Positions 25,772-35,575 of a stretch of DNA of 64,000 bases are shown in pieces. Source of the stretch: Psychrobacter alimentarius (GTDB taxonomy: Bacteria > Pseudomonadota > Gammaproteobacteria > Pseudomonadales > Moraxellaceae); NCBI RefSeq assembly GCF_001606025.1, contig NZ_CP014945.1:2046001-2110000 (forward strand), written 5' to 3'. A program made the translations under genes and the position numbers. The first letter of the stretch is position 1; each line of letters opens with the position of its first letter. The notes under the pieces were generated by a model. It searched no databases, had not been told where the DNA came from, and was given only the letters and a program-made list of their open reading frames with translations.

Positions 25772-26689
25772 TTACTGCACACTATTAATAAACACTTCTT
25801 TCTTCATATAATCTTCTAGAGCCGTTATGAACTTTTCAATGGCTTTTAATTTACTTGGCTTAGGGTGTCGGTTAGTTACTTGGTAACAAGCATACTCAGG
25901 TGCAGAGACTGATAATTCAGATATTTTTATGGGATAGAATTTTTCAAATACACGTGCAATCCAAACAGGAACGATAGCCCACTTCTTTTCAAGGTCAAAG
26001 ACAGTAAATAATAATGACACAGTATCGACACTGGAATATTCATTTTGATTATTTTCCCACCAAAAATTATGCCACATATGATATTCAGGAATACTTGAAA
26101 AAAGAATTTCATCCGCTGTATCTAAATCATGTGGATGTACTGATTCCGTGTATTTCGACGATGTTGACGAAATAACAACGCCTCTTGATTTGAACAAGGG
26201 TTTGGCTATTGCGTTCGGATATTTTAATGAATTGAGTGTGAAGCCAATATCGATGTCGTGACTTTCAATTAAGTCATAGATAGTCCTACTCCAATGTGAG
26301 CTGACATTGAGGATAATTGAATGGTTGTCTTCATCTTGACTGCTACTATCAATCAATTCTTTATATAAATTTGAAAAAACGCACGTATTTAGACTATCAA
26401 TACTGGCCACATTTAAACTCATTTTAGACTCTTGCAACGCCCATTGTTTAGTTTCATTCCACAATGCTTTCCAGCGTATTGCTATTTCAATAAACTCCTC
26501 TCCCTTTTGTGTCAAGGTTACTAGCTTTTCACCCCGTCCACGTATGAACAATTCACAGTCAAGGTATTCCTCCAAAGATCGCAAGCGATGACTCACTGCC
26601 GATTGAGAAATGAACAGATTTTTGCTTGCTAAAGATAAATTTTTTGTTTCTGTAATCATCAAAAAAGTTTCTATTTGCTCAATCTTCAT
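25772..26689 (-). CDS. LysR-family transcriptional regulator
   Basis: 305 residues, normal for the family. The N-terminal winged helix is standard: MKIEQIETFLMITETKNLSL, then SQSAVSHRLRSLEEYLDCEL and the LTQKGEEF wing. The rest is a LysR substrate-binding domain that diverges from well-known subfamilies and has an unusual number of Trp/His residues near residue 210. It is transcribed away from the symporter-aminotransferase pair across an AT-rich 196-base gap (26690-26885), the layout typical of a LysR activator controlling the divergent operon. The ligand is likely the amino acid handled by that pair, by inference. Confidence 0.88.
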   Translation of the reverse strand: MKIEQIETFLMITETKNLSLASKNLFISQSAVSHRLRSLEEYLDCELFIRGRGEKLVTLTQKGEEFIEIAIRWKALWNETKQWALQESKMSLNVASIDSLNTCVFSNLYKELIDSSSQDEDNHSIILNVSSHWSRTIYDLIESHDIDIGFTLNSLKYPNAIAKPLFKSRGVVISSTSSKYTESVHPHDLDTADEILFSSIPEYHMWHNFWWENNQNEYSSVDTVSLLFTVFDLEKKWAIVPVWIARVFEKFYPIKISELSVSAPEYACYQVTNRHPKPSKLKAIEKFITALEDYMKKEVFINSVQ

Positions 26690-26885
26690 TAGCTTACCTG
26701 AATGTTTATATATTAATAAGTTAAATATATTAACCCAATATAATTCATTATTATAATATTAATTGTGGTGTTAGATTTGAGGGTGAGTAAGTTTTGTACC
26801 GATAGTTGCAACATTGCTCTAAAGACATTAGAAGGTTTTGCAGGTCAAAGCGTCACAATGGAAATAACACATAGGAAGTGTAATT

Positions 26886-28130
26886 ATGAGAAACAAAAAG
26901 ATGCAACTAAGTACCAAAGTTTTTATTGGATTTGCCATAGGCATAGCCGCAGGCATCTTTTTTAAAGAACAAGCGCTGATCGCAAAACCCATTGGAGACC
27001 TGTTCTTAAACCTAATTAAGATGATAGTTGTACCGCTCGTTGCCTTCTCAATAGCAAGCGGAATCTCAAATATGGGAGACATACAAAAGTTAAAACGTGT
27101 GGGTAGTAAAACATTATTATTTTATATCGTCACAACTTTGTTATCAGGCGTCATTGGACTTGCTGTTGCAAATTTATTAATGCCTGGACAAGGTTTTGAG
27201 ATGAACCTTATTTCAAAAGATCCAGTGGCGATAAAAGAGATGGCCAGTGTCTCTGAAACCCTCCTAAGTATGGTACCCACCAACCCTATTCAAGCACTCG
27301 CCGAGGGTAACTTGATGCAAATAATTATTTTCTCCTCCTTTTTTGGCATTGGAATGACATTGTTAGGCAAACAAAGTGAGCCCTTCAAGAAGGTTGTTGA
27401 TAGCGGAACGGAGATAATGCTTAAGGTGACTGGCATTATCATGGCGTTCTCTCCTTATGGTGTAGCTGCATTAATTGCCGCCTCAGTTGGTGAATACGGT
27501 TTGGAGATATTCGGGCCATTGGCTAAATTTATTTTGGCTGATTATGTAGGGATGATTTGCGTTGTTCTATTGTTATATATCTTCCTGTTAAAGTTCGTGG
27601 CTAAAGTAAGCTTGAAAGAGTTTTTTAAACATATCCCTGCTGTTTGGGCCATTACGGCAAGTACAACAAGTAGTTCAGGCTCTCTTCCAGTCACGATGAA
27701 AGTAGCAGAAGAAAAATTTGGTGTGAAAAAGGAGCTAGCAGGCTTTTCTCTGCCTCTAGGTGCAACGATTAATATGAATGGTGCAGCTGTTTACTTCGCC
27801 GTTGGGACCATGTTTGTTGCTCAGATATATGGCATTGAGATGACACTCTTTGAACAATTTATGACAATCATTATGGCAACGTTAATAGCGGTTGGTTCAC
27901 CAGGTATTCCAGGTGGTGGAATCGTTATGATGGTGATTCTATTGGACTCCATTGGGTTACCTGCCGATATTATCGGTTTAATTGCAGCAATTTATAGAAT
28001 AATCGATATGGGACATACCACACTCAACGTGACAGGTGACATGGTTTCAACACTTTGTGTTGCTAGAATAGAGAACTTGTTTGAAGATAAGATTGAAACA
28101 AATCAAGAAGTAAAATTAGTCAAAGCATAA
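26886..28130 (+). CDS. dicarboxylate/amino acid:cation symporter (DAACS family)
   Basis: 414 residues with the hydrophobic profile of GltP/DctA/SstT proteins (eight helices and two re-entrant hairpins). Family marks are the serine-rich hairpin AITASTTSSSGSLPVTM (about 258-274), the central LPLGATINMNGAA (about 289-301) with the cation-binding NMNG, the second hairpin GSPGIPGGGIVMM (about 339-351), and the last helix with DMGHTTLNVTGD. The aspartate and asparagine substrate ligands are in place. It takes up an anionic or neutral amino acid or dicarboxylate with Na+ or H+. AGGAAG precedes the ATG. It shares a transcript direction with the aminotransferase gene 116 bases on. Confidence 0.93.
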   Translation: MRNKKMQLSTKVFIGFAIGIAAGIFFKEQALIAKPIGDLFLNLIKMIVVPLVAFSIASGISNMGDIQKLKRVGSKTLLFYIVTTLLSGVIGLAVANLLMPGQGFEMNLISKDPVAIKEMASVSETLLSMVPTNPIQALAEGNLMQIIIFSSFFGIGMTLLGKQSEPFKKVVDSGTEIMLKVTGIIMAFSPYGVAALIAASVGEYGLEIFGPLAKFILADYVGMICVVLLLYIFLLKFVAKVSLKEFFKHIPAVWAITASTTSSSGSLPVTMKVAEEKFGVKKELAGFSLPLGATINMNGAAVYFAVGTMFVAQIYGIEMTLFEQFMTIIMATLIAVGSPGIPGGGIVMMVILLDSIGLPADIIGLIAAIYRIIDMGHTTLNVTGDMVSTLCVARIENLFEDKIETNQEVKLVKA

Positions 28131-28166
28131 ATTCTTATATTAAACAATAGAGCTAAAACCATTAAA

Positions 28167-28208
28167 CAAAGCAGCAGATAAAGTGATGTGACCTTATTTT
28201 CTGCTTTG
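28167..28208 (+). promoter_or_regulatory. intercistronic hairpin between symporter and aminotransferase genes
   Basis: CAAAGCAGCAGATAA at 28167-28181 pairs with TTATTTTCTGCTTTG at 28194-28208 at 13 of 15 positions. There is no T run, so it is more likely an mRNA-processing or stabilising stem than a full terminator, and would let the downstream gene be expressed at a different level. Confidence 0.5.
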
Positions 28209-28246
28209 CTTGCGCACTCTTAAATTCGAGAAAAATACAGGACAAA

Positions 28247-29536
28247 ATGATGAAAGATAATATAGAGCAAGGACAACTTTTTGATGAGCTCTTAAGTAAA
28301 GAAATTAAAGACAAATTTTACCATGTTGATGTCGATCCAATTAATAAAACGAAAAGACTTTTCTTCGATAACTCAGGTGGCTCGTTTAGATTAAAAGCCG
28401 CCAGTCATGCCTTTACAAAACTGGACGAATTACCGGATTGTCCTGAGCATGGCAATACAACTGCGAAATGGCTAATGGATATACAAGAAGAAGGATACCG
28501 TTCTATAGAAACCATTTTGAATACCAATACTGGTAGTATTGTCACATCACTTACGGCTTCAATGGTCATGTTTGATATGGTCAGAACAGTCATGGAAAAT
28601 GTCCCCGGTGGTAATGTCGTGACCACTTTGTTAGAGCATCCTTCAGCCTACGATTCAATGGTCTCTTATGCTGCGGCAACTGGTAAAGAGTTGAGAGTTG
28701 CTAAAACAAACCCATTGACAGGTGGTGTTGATGTTGAAGATATAATAGAGTTGATTGATCAAGATACGTGTTTACTCACGTTTATGTATGCCTCAAATGT
28801 GTCTGGTGCATTATTAGATGCAGAAAAGATAGTTGTTGAAGCAAGGAAAATAAAACCTGATCTATATATTGTGGTTGATGCCGTACAACATGCCCCGCAT
28901 GGCATTATTGATGTAAGTAAAGTGCCTGTTGATGGCATTAACTTTGCACCTTATAAGTTTTTTGGACCACGTGGTTTTGGGATTGGTTATGTATCAGAGC
29001 GATTAGCGAAATTGCCACACAATAAGTTAATTGCTAAACCAAATGATTATTGGCAACTTGGTAGCCCTGCTCCCGCCCATTTTGCAGCAGTCACTGAAGT
29101 GGTTAATTATGTGTGTTGGCTAGGAGAGCAATTCATTACTTCAACGACAAAAAGAGAGCTTTTTGTCGAAGGTATGACTCGTATCAAACTGCATGAAAGA
29201 GCCTTAATGCATGCAATGTTAGAAGGTACAGAAAATGCAGAAGGATTAAGACATATAGATGGTATAAACGTATACTTAGATTGTAAAGACCTGACTAAAA
29301 AAGACTTTATTATGGCAATTGGCTTTGACAACATAGATTATAAAAAAGCAGTAGAATATTATGAGATGAATGGAGTCGTGACTTTCGAACGTTTATTATC
29401 AAGCCCCTATTCATCAAGAATGTTGGAATCGTTTGGTTTGAAAGGTTCGATCCGTGTCTCACCAATCCATTGCCATAATCTAAAAGATATAGAAAAATTT
29501 TTAGAAGTCACCAAAATACTTTGCCAAATACAGTGA
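28247..29536 (+). CDS. class V aminotransferase-fold PLP enzyme (cysteine desulfurase-like)
   Basis: 429 residues. The PLP lysine sits in INFAPYKFFGPRGFG (Lys about 236), with the cofactor aspartate and glutamine in VVDAVQHAPHG (about 208-218), and the N-terminal FFDNSGGSFRL matching the usual LDxAGxxP opening. These are class V aminotransferase/SufS/isopenicillin-epimerase features. The typical desulfurase loop cysteine is not obvious, so it is more likely a lyase, epimerase or transaminase acting on the amino acid imported by the adjacent symporter. AGGAC precedes two consecutive ATGs; the second may be the real start. Substrate not identifiable from sequence. Confidence 0.85.
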   Translation: MMKDNIEQGQLFDELLSKEIKDKFYHVDVDPINKTKRLFFDNSGGSFRLKAASHAFTKLDELPDCPEHGNTTAKWLMDIQEEGYRSIETILNTNTGSIVTSLTASMVMFDMVRTVMENVPGGNVVTTLLEHPSAYDSMVSYAAATGKELRVAKTNPLTGGVDVEDIIELIDQDTCLLTFMYASNVSGALLDAEKIVVEARKIKPDLYIVVDAVQHAPHGIIDVSKVPVDGINFAPYKFFGPRGFGIGYVSERLAKLPHNKLIAKPNDYWQLGSPAPAHFAAVTEVVNYVCWLGEQFITSTTKRELFVEGMTRIKLHERALMHAMLEGTENAEGLRHIDGINVYLDCKDLTKKDFIMAIGFDNIDYKKAVEYYEMNGVVTFERLLSSPYSSRMLESFGLKGSIRVSPIHCHNLKDIEKFLEVTKILCQIQ

Positions 29537-29582
29537 TTCAACTTAGTTTAAAGGCTTGTAGTGGTACGGTAATTTTTGCCGG

Positions 29583-29616
29583 CTAGATAGAGGTGATACT
29601 ATTCACCTCTATCTAG
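29583..29616 (+). terminator. strong hairpin terminator after the aminotransferase gene
   Basis: CTAGATAGAGGTGA (29583-29596) is perfectly repeated inverted at 29603-29616, a 14-bp stem with 6-base loop, followed by TTAATAATTTT. The remaining 240 bases to the DUF1244 gene presumably hold its promoter; I see nothing else there. Confidence 0.7.
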
Positions 29617-29855
29617 TTAATAATTTTGCCAAGTGTTTTGAATATAGATCGACGTAGGTTGCGCAATATTTATATCGTTAGTATCATTTCAGTTTTAAAG
29701 TGGCTCAATTACAGCTTCTATATTAGTGTAAACTGGACTTTATTAGACGGACAACCAGTCAATAATAAGAGAACAGGTTATCAGCACTCTTAAAGTGCCA
29801 AATATAACAACAAACGAGCACCCACAAACACGCATTAATAATTAGGAAAAATCTT

Positions 29856-30179
29856 ATGGCAAAATTAGAATCAAACATTGAACTAGAAGCTGCGGCATTT
29901 CGTCGCTTATTAGCTCATTTAGACGAGCGTAAAGATGCACAAAATATTGATCTAATGAATCTTGCTGGCTTTTGTCGTAACTGTTTATCCAAATGGTATC
30001 AAGCTGCTGGTGAAGAACGTGGTATTGAAATCGAATACGAAGATGCACGCGAGCTTGTTTATGGTATGCCTTACTCTGAATGGAAAGAGAAGCATCAACA
30101 AAAAGCAACACCAGAGCAATTAGAGCGCTTTAACAACATTGAAGCTGCCAAGAACGAGATTGATAAAAGAAAAGACTGA
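29856..30179 (+). CDS. DUF1244 family protein
   Basis: 107 residues, the expected size for this small proteobacterial family. The conserved block FRRLLAHLDERKDAQNIDLM leads to the diagnostic GFCRNCLSKWY (CxxC) and then YEDARELVYGMPYSEWKEKH. The paired cysteines suggest metal binding. No biochemical role is known to me. AGGAAAAATCTT precedes the ATG. It stands alone, convergent with the SRPBCC gene. Confidence 0.92.
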   Translation: MAKLESNIELEAAAFRRLLAHLDERKDAQNIDLMNLAGFCRNCLSKWYQAAGEERGIEIEYEDARELVYGMPYSEWKEKHQQKATPEQLERFNNIEAAKNEIDKRKD

Positions 30180-30247
30180 TTAAGAGTAAAAAAGTTGCCC
30201 AAACTCCATAAGCGACACTCAGAGCAAACTATAAAAAACTCAATATT

Positions 30248-30264
30248 GCCGCTAATTTAGCGGC
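30248..30264. terminator. bidirectional hairpin between convergent genes
   Basis: GCCGCT, AATTT, AGCGGC forms a tight 6-bp GC stem, overlapping the stop codon of the minus-strand SRPBCC gene. T-rich bases follow on both sides (CTTTCT on plus, AATATTGAGTTTTTT on minus). Confidence 0.5.
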
Positions 30265-30694
30265 TTTCTAAAGACTTGAGCATGCTATTAAAAACTATTG
30301 TACCTTGTTTCTGCATTTTACGATCAAACAAACGCCCAACCAATGGCACAACTAATCGGCCTTCAGATATCCAAGTCACGTGTGTGCTTCCATCCCCTAA
30401 ATCTTTTAAATCAATAATACCCTTATAGTGCTCCATCTTTATAGGCCTAGCTTTTTCGATTTGATATTGCATATGAATAGGACGCTCAAACGCAGTAATT
30501 CGCTCCCATACTTTAAAGGCTCCGGTTTGTACCGTTCGTAAAGCGCCGACTCCATTTCGCTCTTCATCACCTTCAGTCACCAACTTAGCCACACCTACAG
30601 ATTTGAATAATCCATAACTGGCGTGGTCACTTAGTGCTTCAAATACCTCATTAATCGGTTTTCTGACAATACGCTCTACTTTTATTTTAAACAT
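30257..30694 (-). CDS. SRPBCC/polyketide cyclase-like ligand-binding protein
   Basis: 145 residues, all one START/SRPBCC domain. It begins MFKIKVERIVRKPINEVFEA, the usual first strand and helix, with GVGALRTVQTG in the middle, a DGSTHVTWI strand, and the long C-terminal helix. Such proteins bind hydrophobic ligands; the specific ligand cannot be told. It follows rluF by about 75 bases on the same strand and might be co-transcribed. Confidence 0.85.
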   Translation of the reverse strand: MFKIKVERIVRKPINEVFEALSDHASYGLFKSVGVAKLVTEGDEERNGVGALRTVQTGAFKVWERITAFERPIHMQYQIEKARPIKMEHYKGIIDLKDLGDGSTHVTWISEGRLVVPLVGRLFDRKMQKQGTIVFNSMLKSLESR

Positions 30695-30769
30695 AGTATT
30701 ATCTCGTTAAAGTTATTCAACTTACTGCCATTTCAAAGATACATAAGGTAATCACATTTTAAGAACTTA

Positions 30770-31750
30770 TTACCGCTTAGATCCTCGACCTTTTGCAGGA
30801 CGCTTGCCATTTGTAGTAGGTCTGCCATTGCCACCAGTCTTTTTACCAAAAGGACGACCATTACTCCCTTTAGAACCCACTGGTTTTTTGGCACCATCAT
30901 TGGGACGTTTACTACCGCCATTTGCTGCCCCCTTTGGTTTTGAAGCGCCTTTTGATTTTGACGAGTTGGCATTTTGAGCGTTTTTTCGGGGGGCATGACG
31001 AGATTTCTTGCCTGGATTGCTGGCATCCGAAGAAGAATCTTCTACAGCTTTAAGCAGCACAGACAACTCTTTTGGGGTTAGATCTCGCCAATCGCCAACT
31101 GGGAGGCCTTTAAGACTGACGTTCATAATCCGCGTACGCTCAAGCTTGACGACTTCGTAACCAAAATGCTCACACATGCGACGAATTTGACGGTTTAGAC
31201 CTTGCACTAACGTAATATTAAATACGGTAGGCGCCACCTTAGTCACTGGGCACTTTTTCGTCATCTTGCCAAGCATAGGTACGCCGCCTGCCAAACCCTC
31301 GATAAAACTGTCCGTTATCGGCTTATTCACCGTAACCAAGTATTCTTTCTCGTGATTATTGCCAGCACGCAATACCTTATTTACCAGATCACCATTGTTG
31401 GTCAAAAAGATTAACCCTTGGGAATCTTTATCCAAACGACCAATAGGAAAGATACGTACCCCGTGTCTCACAAAATCAACAATATTATTTTTTTCAGAGC
31501 TTTCCGTAGTGCTGACAATGCCCACGGGTTTATTCAATGCAATAAAAACAAAATCATCCGCCTCGCGTGGCTCAATAAGCTGTCCATTCACCTTTACCGC
31601 GTCTCCAGCAACCACTTGCGCGCCTACTTGAGCGCGCTTGCCGTTGATGTAGACATTGCCTTGTTCGATAAAGCGGTCAGCATCGCGGCGAGAGCAAATA
31701 CCGCTCTCGCTGATGTATTTATTTAAACGAGTCGTGGGATTGTTAAACAT
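30770..31750 (-). CDS. rluF: 23S rRNA pseudouridine synthase, RluF type
   Basis: 326 residues. An S4 RNA-binding domain (about 7-55, [20 protein letters not shown]) is followed by the RsuA/RluB/RluF catalytic domain with ALNKPVG and the active-site aspartate in [17 protein letters not shown]. The C-terminal signature [17 protein letters not shown] is present. The match to RluF (modifies U2604, E. coli numbering) is better than to RluB by the NKP and RRMC context, but the assignment between close paralogues is not certain. From about residue 240 an 85-residue tail of K, G, S, N, P and R repeats follows, likely disordered and RNA-binding. Confidence 0.85.
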   Translation of the reverse strand: MFNNPTTRLNKYISESGICSRRDADRFIEQGNVYINGKRAQVGAQVVAGDAVKVNGQLIEPREADDFVFIALNKPVGIVSTTESSEKNNIVDFVRHGVRIFPIGRLDKDSQGLIFLTNNGDLVNKVLRAGNNHEKEYLVTVNKPITDSFIEGLAGGVPMLGKMTKKCPVTKVAPTVFNITLVQGLNRQIRRMCEHFGYEVVKLERTRIMNVSLKGLPVGDWRDLTPKELSVLLKAVEDSSSDASNPGKKSRHAPRKNAQNANSSKSKGASKPKGAANGGSKRPNDGAKKPVGSKGSNGRPFGKKTGGNGRPTTNGKRPAKGRGSKR

Positions 31751-31913
31751 AAAGCACCGTTTTTACCTTATAAAAAGCTTATTTTGCTAGAAAAAAGCCT
31801 GAATTAAATGGATCATTAACAACAAGATTGCTCACATCACATGGGAAATCCAGCCCCACTTTAGGGATAAATACGTGTAAAATCAAATATATACTCATAT
31901 TTGGTTTTTGACA

Positions 31914-32618
31914 CTATTCCGCATCATCCAATAATTTGTTAAGTGCTTCCACCATGGCATCATCTATGATGTTGTTTTCTACATAGCTTACAATCTCATC
32001 CATAGTTGTCAGATCCATTTCACGAATACCTAAGCCATTAAGCTGCGCATTAATAGACGCTAAGCTATCATGATTTTCAGAATCCTCTAATAGATTCTCT
32101 TCGAATCTGGCTCTGACGAACCAATACATTTTTTCTAACACAGTGTCTTTTTTGGTCAACGTAGAATAACCATCGCCATAAATGAACAGATTGAAATGAT
32201 AAGGTATTTCTACATCGTTAATGAAAAAAGTACGCTGACATTCTAACGTATAGGCTTGTAGCTCTTCATTCTGAGTCTCTTCACCCTCTGTGTGGTCTTC
32301 ATCATATTCAATCGACTCCTCTATCAACCCACCCAGTAGCTGATAGCCACCTACTTTGATTTTATGATTGTAAATGATACTTGCGTCTGCGATTGCATCA
32401 AAAATCACAGCGCTGACATCCAAGGTATGATTATCAATATCATAAAACGCTTTTAGCGCTGGTAAAAATTCAGTCAGCTTGTCTTCCGGCACTTCAATGA
32501 GAAATTGCTGCTCATATATTTTGACCATATCTTCAGGTGCATAGGTGTTGGCTGTATTAGTCTCGTTTCGACCTGTGGCCGCCAAAGGTAAAAAATTATA
32601 TGGGTTACTATCGGTCAT
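31914..32618 (-). CDS. acidic hypothetical protein
   Basis: 234 residues, strongly acidic overall. No signal, membrane helix or known motif. A core at about 30-190 has alternating beta-type segments (QQFLIEVPEDKLTEFLPAL, ECQRTFFINDVEIPYHFNLF) and the C-terminus is helical (NNIIDDAMVEALNKLLDDAE). A D/E-rich loop lies around 106-122. It stands alone with gaps on both sides. Downstream, CAAATAT/ATATTTG near 31882-31900 may form a weak hairpin. Function unknown. Confidence 0.6.
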   Translation of the reverse strand: MTDSNPYNFLPLAATGRNETNTANTYAPEDMVKIYEQQFLIEVPEDKLTEFLPALKAFYDIDNHTLDVSAVIFDAIADASIIYNHKIKVGGYQLLGGLIEESIEYDEDHTEGEETQNEELQAYTLECQRTFFINDVEIPYHFNLFIYGDGYSTLTKKDTVLEKMYWFVRARFEENLLEDSENHDSLASINAQLNGLGIREMDLTTMDEIVSYVENNIIDDAMVEALNKLLDDAE

Positions 32619-33028
32619 TTAAAACTGCCTTTTTATATGGATGAGCTTATGAAATATCTATGAGCGTATTGTCTCTTATTCAGACACTTTTGGATATACC
32701 GTTATCAAAAGACAAGGGCAATCTCTCTCATTTAGTGAGTAGTCGTTGGGTATCTCTAAGCGGGTAAATTCACATTTAGAACTCTTCAGACTTTTTGTTT
32801 TGCCAACGAAATAAGACTTGATAGAAGTTATTTTGTCCATGCGATGTTCACTAAGTTACAGAACCTACGCCAAATTAAACACTCTTGCCCTCTAAGATCA
32901 ATTCAGGCTATGGCAAACTCATTAATGTGGTTATCAAGTATCAGTTATTCCTTTATAAACGGGTACTTAATGACGAAACAGTATGCCATACAAAGGGACT
33001 GAATGTGACTTCAGCAAGGAGCGTTAGT
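32619..33028. other. 410-base intergenic gap upstream of otsB
   Basis: Between the divergent acidic-protein and otsB genes. The otsB frame stays open upstream for about 145 bases but contains no domain and no start with a ribosome site. The region should hold promoters for both genes; I cannot assign a sigma type. Confidence 0.4.
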
Positions 33029-33919
33029 TTGGATATGTCACCCATATATATACAGCCAAATAACTTTGTTGATTATTTATCAAATCAGCAAAGTTATTAT
33101 TTGTTTTTAGACATCGATGGCACGCTTGCAGATTTTACACTGGATCCAAAAGACAGCGTTATTCCCAGAACCACATTAACGATTTTACAAAAAATACAAG
33201 ACTACGGTGTCAAAATCGCTATTGTAACCGGGCGAAGCCTTGCTGAAGCGAGACAAATGCTATCCCCTATCAATTTACCGATAGCAGCGACGCATGGTCT
33301 AGAAATCGCTCTTGATGGCGCCGAAAATAGCAACGATACCTGCACTCTGCATGTTGACTCTGCAGCACTTACTGCTATCAGGCAATCTATCATTGAATCC
33401 TGTATGTCTTACAGCGGTTTTGCCATAGAAACCAAACCTTACTCGGTCGCCCTACATTATCGGCAAAACCCTGCCTTAGCCGATGTCGCCTGCACAATTA
33501 TGTCTGAAACAATAAAACATTCTGCTAAATGGACATTGAAACACGGTAAGTACGTTTGCGAAGCAGTACCAAAAGGTGTAAATAAAGGTACTGCCATCTT
33601 AACCTTACTAAAAGAAGTACGAGCCAGCGATAATATTTGTCCCATTTTTATTGGTGACGATATCACTGATGAGGCAGGATTTATGGCCATACAAAGTCAA
33701 AATAATGCTCTAAAGAAACCTCAACAATCAGCGCGAGGAATGGGTATCAAGGTCGGCCACGAGCCAAGCTGTGCCCATTATTATGTAAATAATATTGATG
33801 AGGTCACTGTGCTACTTCAGAGTTTTTTGAGATTTTTCCAACAGCAAAATATAAGTGATTTTGAGTCAATAGACACGGATTGTTTATTGCCAAAGGATGT
33901 CATGAGGCACAGTATATGA
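33029..33919 (+). CDS. otsB: trehalose-6-phosphate phosphatase
   Basis: About 296 residues. It removes phosphate from trehalose-6-phosphate, the second step of the OtsAB pathway. HAD-superfamily motifs are clear: FLDIDGTLADF with the nucleophile Asp, VTGRSL as motif II, KGVNKGTAIL carrying the lysine, and IGDDITDEAGF as motif IV. I chose the TTG at 33029 because AAGGAG ends 7 bases before it; the ATG two codons on (33035) is 13 bases away and is the alternative. The stop overlaps the otsA start as ATGA, so the two are translationally coupled, with otsB first. Confidence 0.93.
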   Translation: MDMSPIYIQPNNFVDYLSNQQSYYLFLDIDGTLADFTLDPKDSVIPRTTLTILQKIQDYGVKIAIVTGRSLAEARQMLSPINLPIAATHGLEIALDGAENSNDTCTLHVDSAALTAIRQSIIESCMSYSGFAIETKPYSVALHYRQNPALADVACTIMSETIKHSAKWTLKHGKYVCEAVPKGVNKGTAILTLLKEVRASDNICPIFIGDDITDEAGFMAIQSQNNALKKPQQSARGMGIKVGHEPSCAHYYVNNIDEVTVLLQSFLRFFQQQNISDFESIDTDCLLPKDVMRHSI

Positions 33920-35562
33920 GTCGCTTAGCTGTCTTATCCAATCGAGTCAAAATGCCTGATAGCGGACCAATGGCGGGTGGGCTTGCGGTCGCCTTACAAG
34001 ACGTCTTGGCAGGAAGTCCAGTCATTTGGATGGGCTGGAATGGCAAGGTTGTCGATAATAAGGCAGACGATACTGATGACTTTTGTAGTTACACTGACAA
34101 TGAATTTGATATCAGCGAAGATATTGCTTTAGCGACTACTGGCACAAACGGAGCTAGTACCACCGTCACTTACCTAACAACAACCCTTACCACCAAACAA
34201 TATCGACATTTTTACTGCGGTTTTGCTAACAATGTACTTTGGCCGCTACTACACGAGCAAGCCGATTTAATTAGCCAAACGCCAGAAGATTATGCAGGCT
34301 ATGAAAGTGTGAACCGTCTTTTTGCCAGACAATTAAAAAAGGTTCTCCATCCCGAAGATGTGATTTGGATACATGACTATCATTTTTTGAGTGTGGCTTA
34401 TTATTGCCGGCAGCTGGGTATGCACAATCGTATTGGCTTTTTTTTACATATCCCTTTTGCTCCATTAATATTTTGGCAACAGCTTAATCAAAGCGCTGAG
34501 CTGATTGAGCACCTTGCCCATTACGATGTACTTGGTATGCAGACTCAGCAAGACAAAACCAACTGCCTTGCTGTGTTTCGACATTATTTAAAAGCGAGTC
34601 TTTTGAGTGACTTGCCAATCAATACATCTTATATGATCCAAAGTTTGACCAAGGATACCCGATCGCCAAGCGCACAGTTGATGCTCAATCTACCCTCATA
34701 CGCCGCGCATTGTTTGACGATTAATGCCTATCCGATTGGCATAAACGCAGCAAGAATCCAACAGCAAACGATGGATTTATCTATTCAATCTATAAAACCG
34801 AACCCGAAACGCAACCGTATCAAACCTGCTGCGCAACAAATCATTGCAGTCGATAGAATCGATTATTCTAAAGGCTTATCGGAGCGTTTTTCAGCCTATC
34901 GTCATTTTTTACAGCATTATCCGGTGTATCAAAATCAGTTGAAGCTGATACAAATTGCCTGCCCTAGCCGTTTAGACTTGCCTACTTATCAATGCCTTTA
35001 CAATACTGTCAAACAAACCGTGACGGATATCAATCAGCAGTTTTCGCCTGATGTATGTCAAACCACTACTTTACCACGCAGTACCTTTAGTACTGACAGT
35101 AATGCTAGCAATTTTATAGAGAATTGGCAGGCCATTACGTATAGTGAAAAAGCGCTGAACCATGCAGCATTGATGAAGGCATTCTGGCATAGCGATGTCG
35201 GGTGGGTTAATTCTCTCAAAGATGGTATGAACCTTGTTGCCAAAGAATATATTGCGGCTCAAAATCCTGATGATCCTGGTGTGTTATTGCTGTCACAATA
35301 TGCGGGAGCAGCTGAGCAAATGCAGGCGGCGATTATTATCGATCCGCGCCAACCTAAAAGCATCATACAGGGTTTAAAAAAGGCTTTAGAGATGCCGCTT
35401 ATGCAGCGAAAAGAACGCTATCAAGAATTACTATATGGATTGCAGCAAGACAATTTACACGCTTGGCAACAAGATTTTTTAGACGATTTATACGGTAATA
35501 AAGAACATCAAGTGGCTAGCGCGCGCCTAGAGACACGCCAAATGCCTGAGCGACAAGAATAA
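33916..35562 (+). CDS. otsA: alpha,alpha-trehalose-phosphate synthase (GT20)
   Basis: 548 residues from the ATG at 33916, which overlaps the otsB stop; an upstream in-frame start would add unrelated residues. It condenses UDP- (or ADP-) glucose with glucose-6-phosphate. Conserved marks: LAVLSNRV near the start, GGLAVAL, MGWNG, WIHDYHFL, GFFLHIPFAP, the VDRIDYSKGLSERF donor/phosphate site and LKDGMNLVAKEYIAAQ. The length exceeds E. coli OtsA (about 474) through inserted loops, including Q/S/N-rich stretches near 285 and 385. Trehalose made here is a compatible solute and could also feed the glycan genes immediately downstream (13-base gap). Confidence 0.93.
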   Translation: MSRLAVLSNRVKMPDSGPMAGGLAVALQDVLAGSPVIWMGWNGKVVDNKADDTDDFCSYTDNEFDISEDIALATTGTNGASTTVTYLTTTLTTKQYRHFYCGFANNVLWPLLHEQADLISQTPEDYAGYESVNRLFARQLKKVLHPEDVIWIHDYHFLSVAYYCRQLGMHNRIGFFLHIPFAPLIFWQQLNQSAELIEHLAHYDVLGMQTQQDKTNCLAVFRHYLKASLLSDLPINTSYMIQSLTKDTRSPSAQLMLNLPSYAAHCLTINAYPIGINAARIQQQTMDLSIQSIKPNPKRNRIKPAAQQIIAVDRIDYSKGLSERFSAYRHFLQHYPVYQNQLKLIQIACPSRLDLPTYQCLYNTVKQTVTDINQQFSPDVCQTTTLPRSTFSTDSNASNFIENWQAITYSEKALNHAALMKAFWHSDVGWVNSLKDGMNLVAKEYIAAQNPDDPGVLLLSQYAGAAEQMQAAIIIDPRQPKSIIQGLKKALEMPLMQRKERYQELLYGLQQDNLHAWQQDFLDDLYGNKEHQVASARLETRQMPERQE

Positions 35563-35575
35563 TAAGGAGAGTCAT

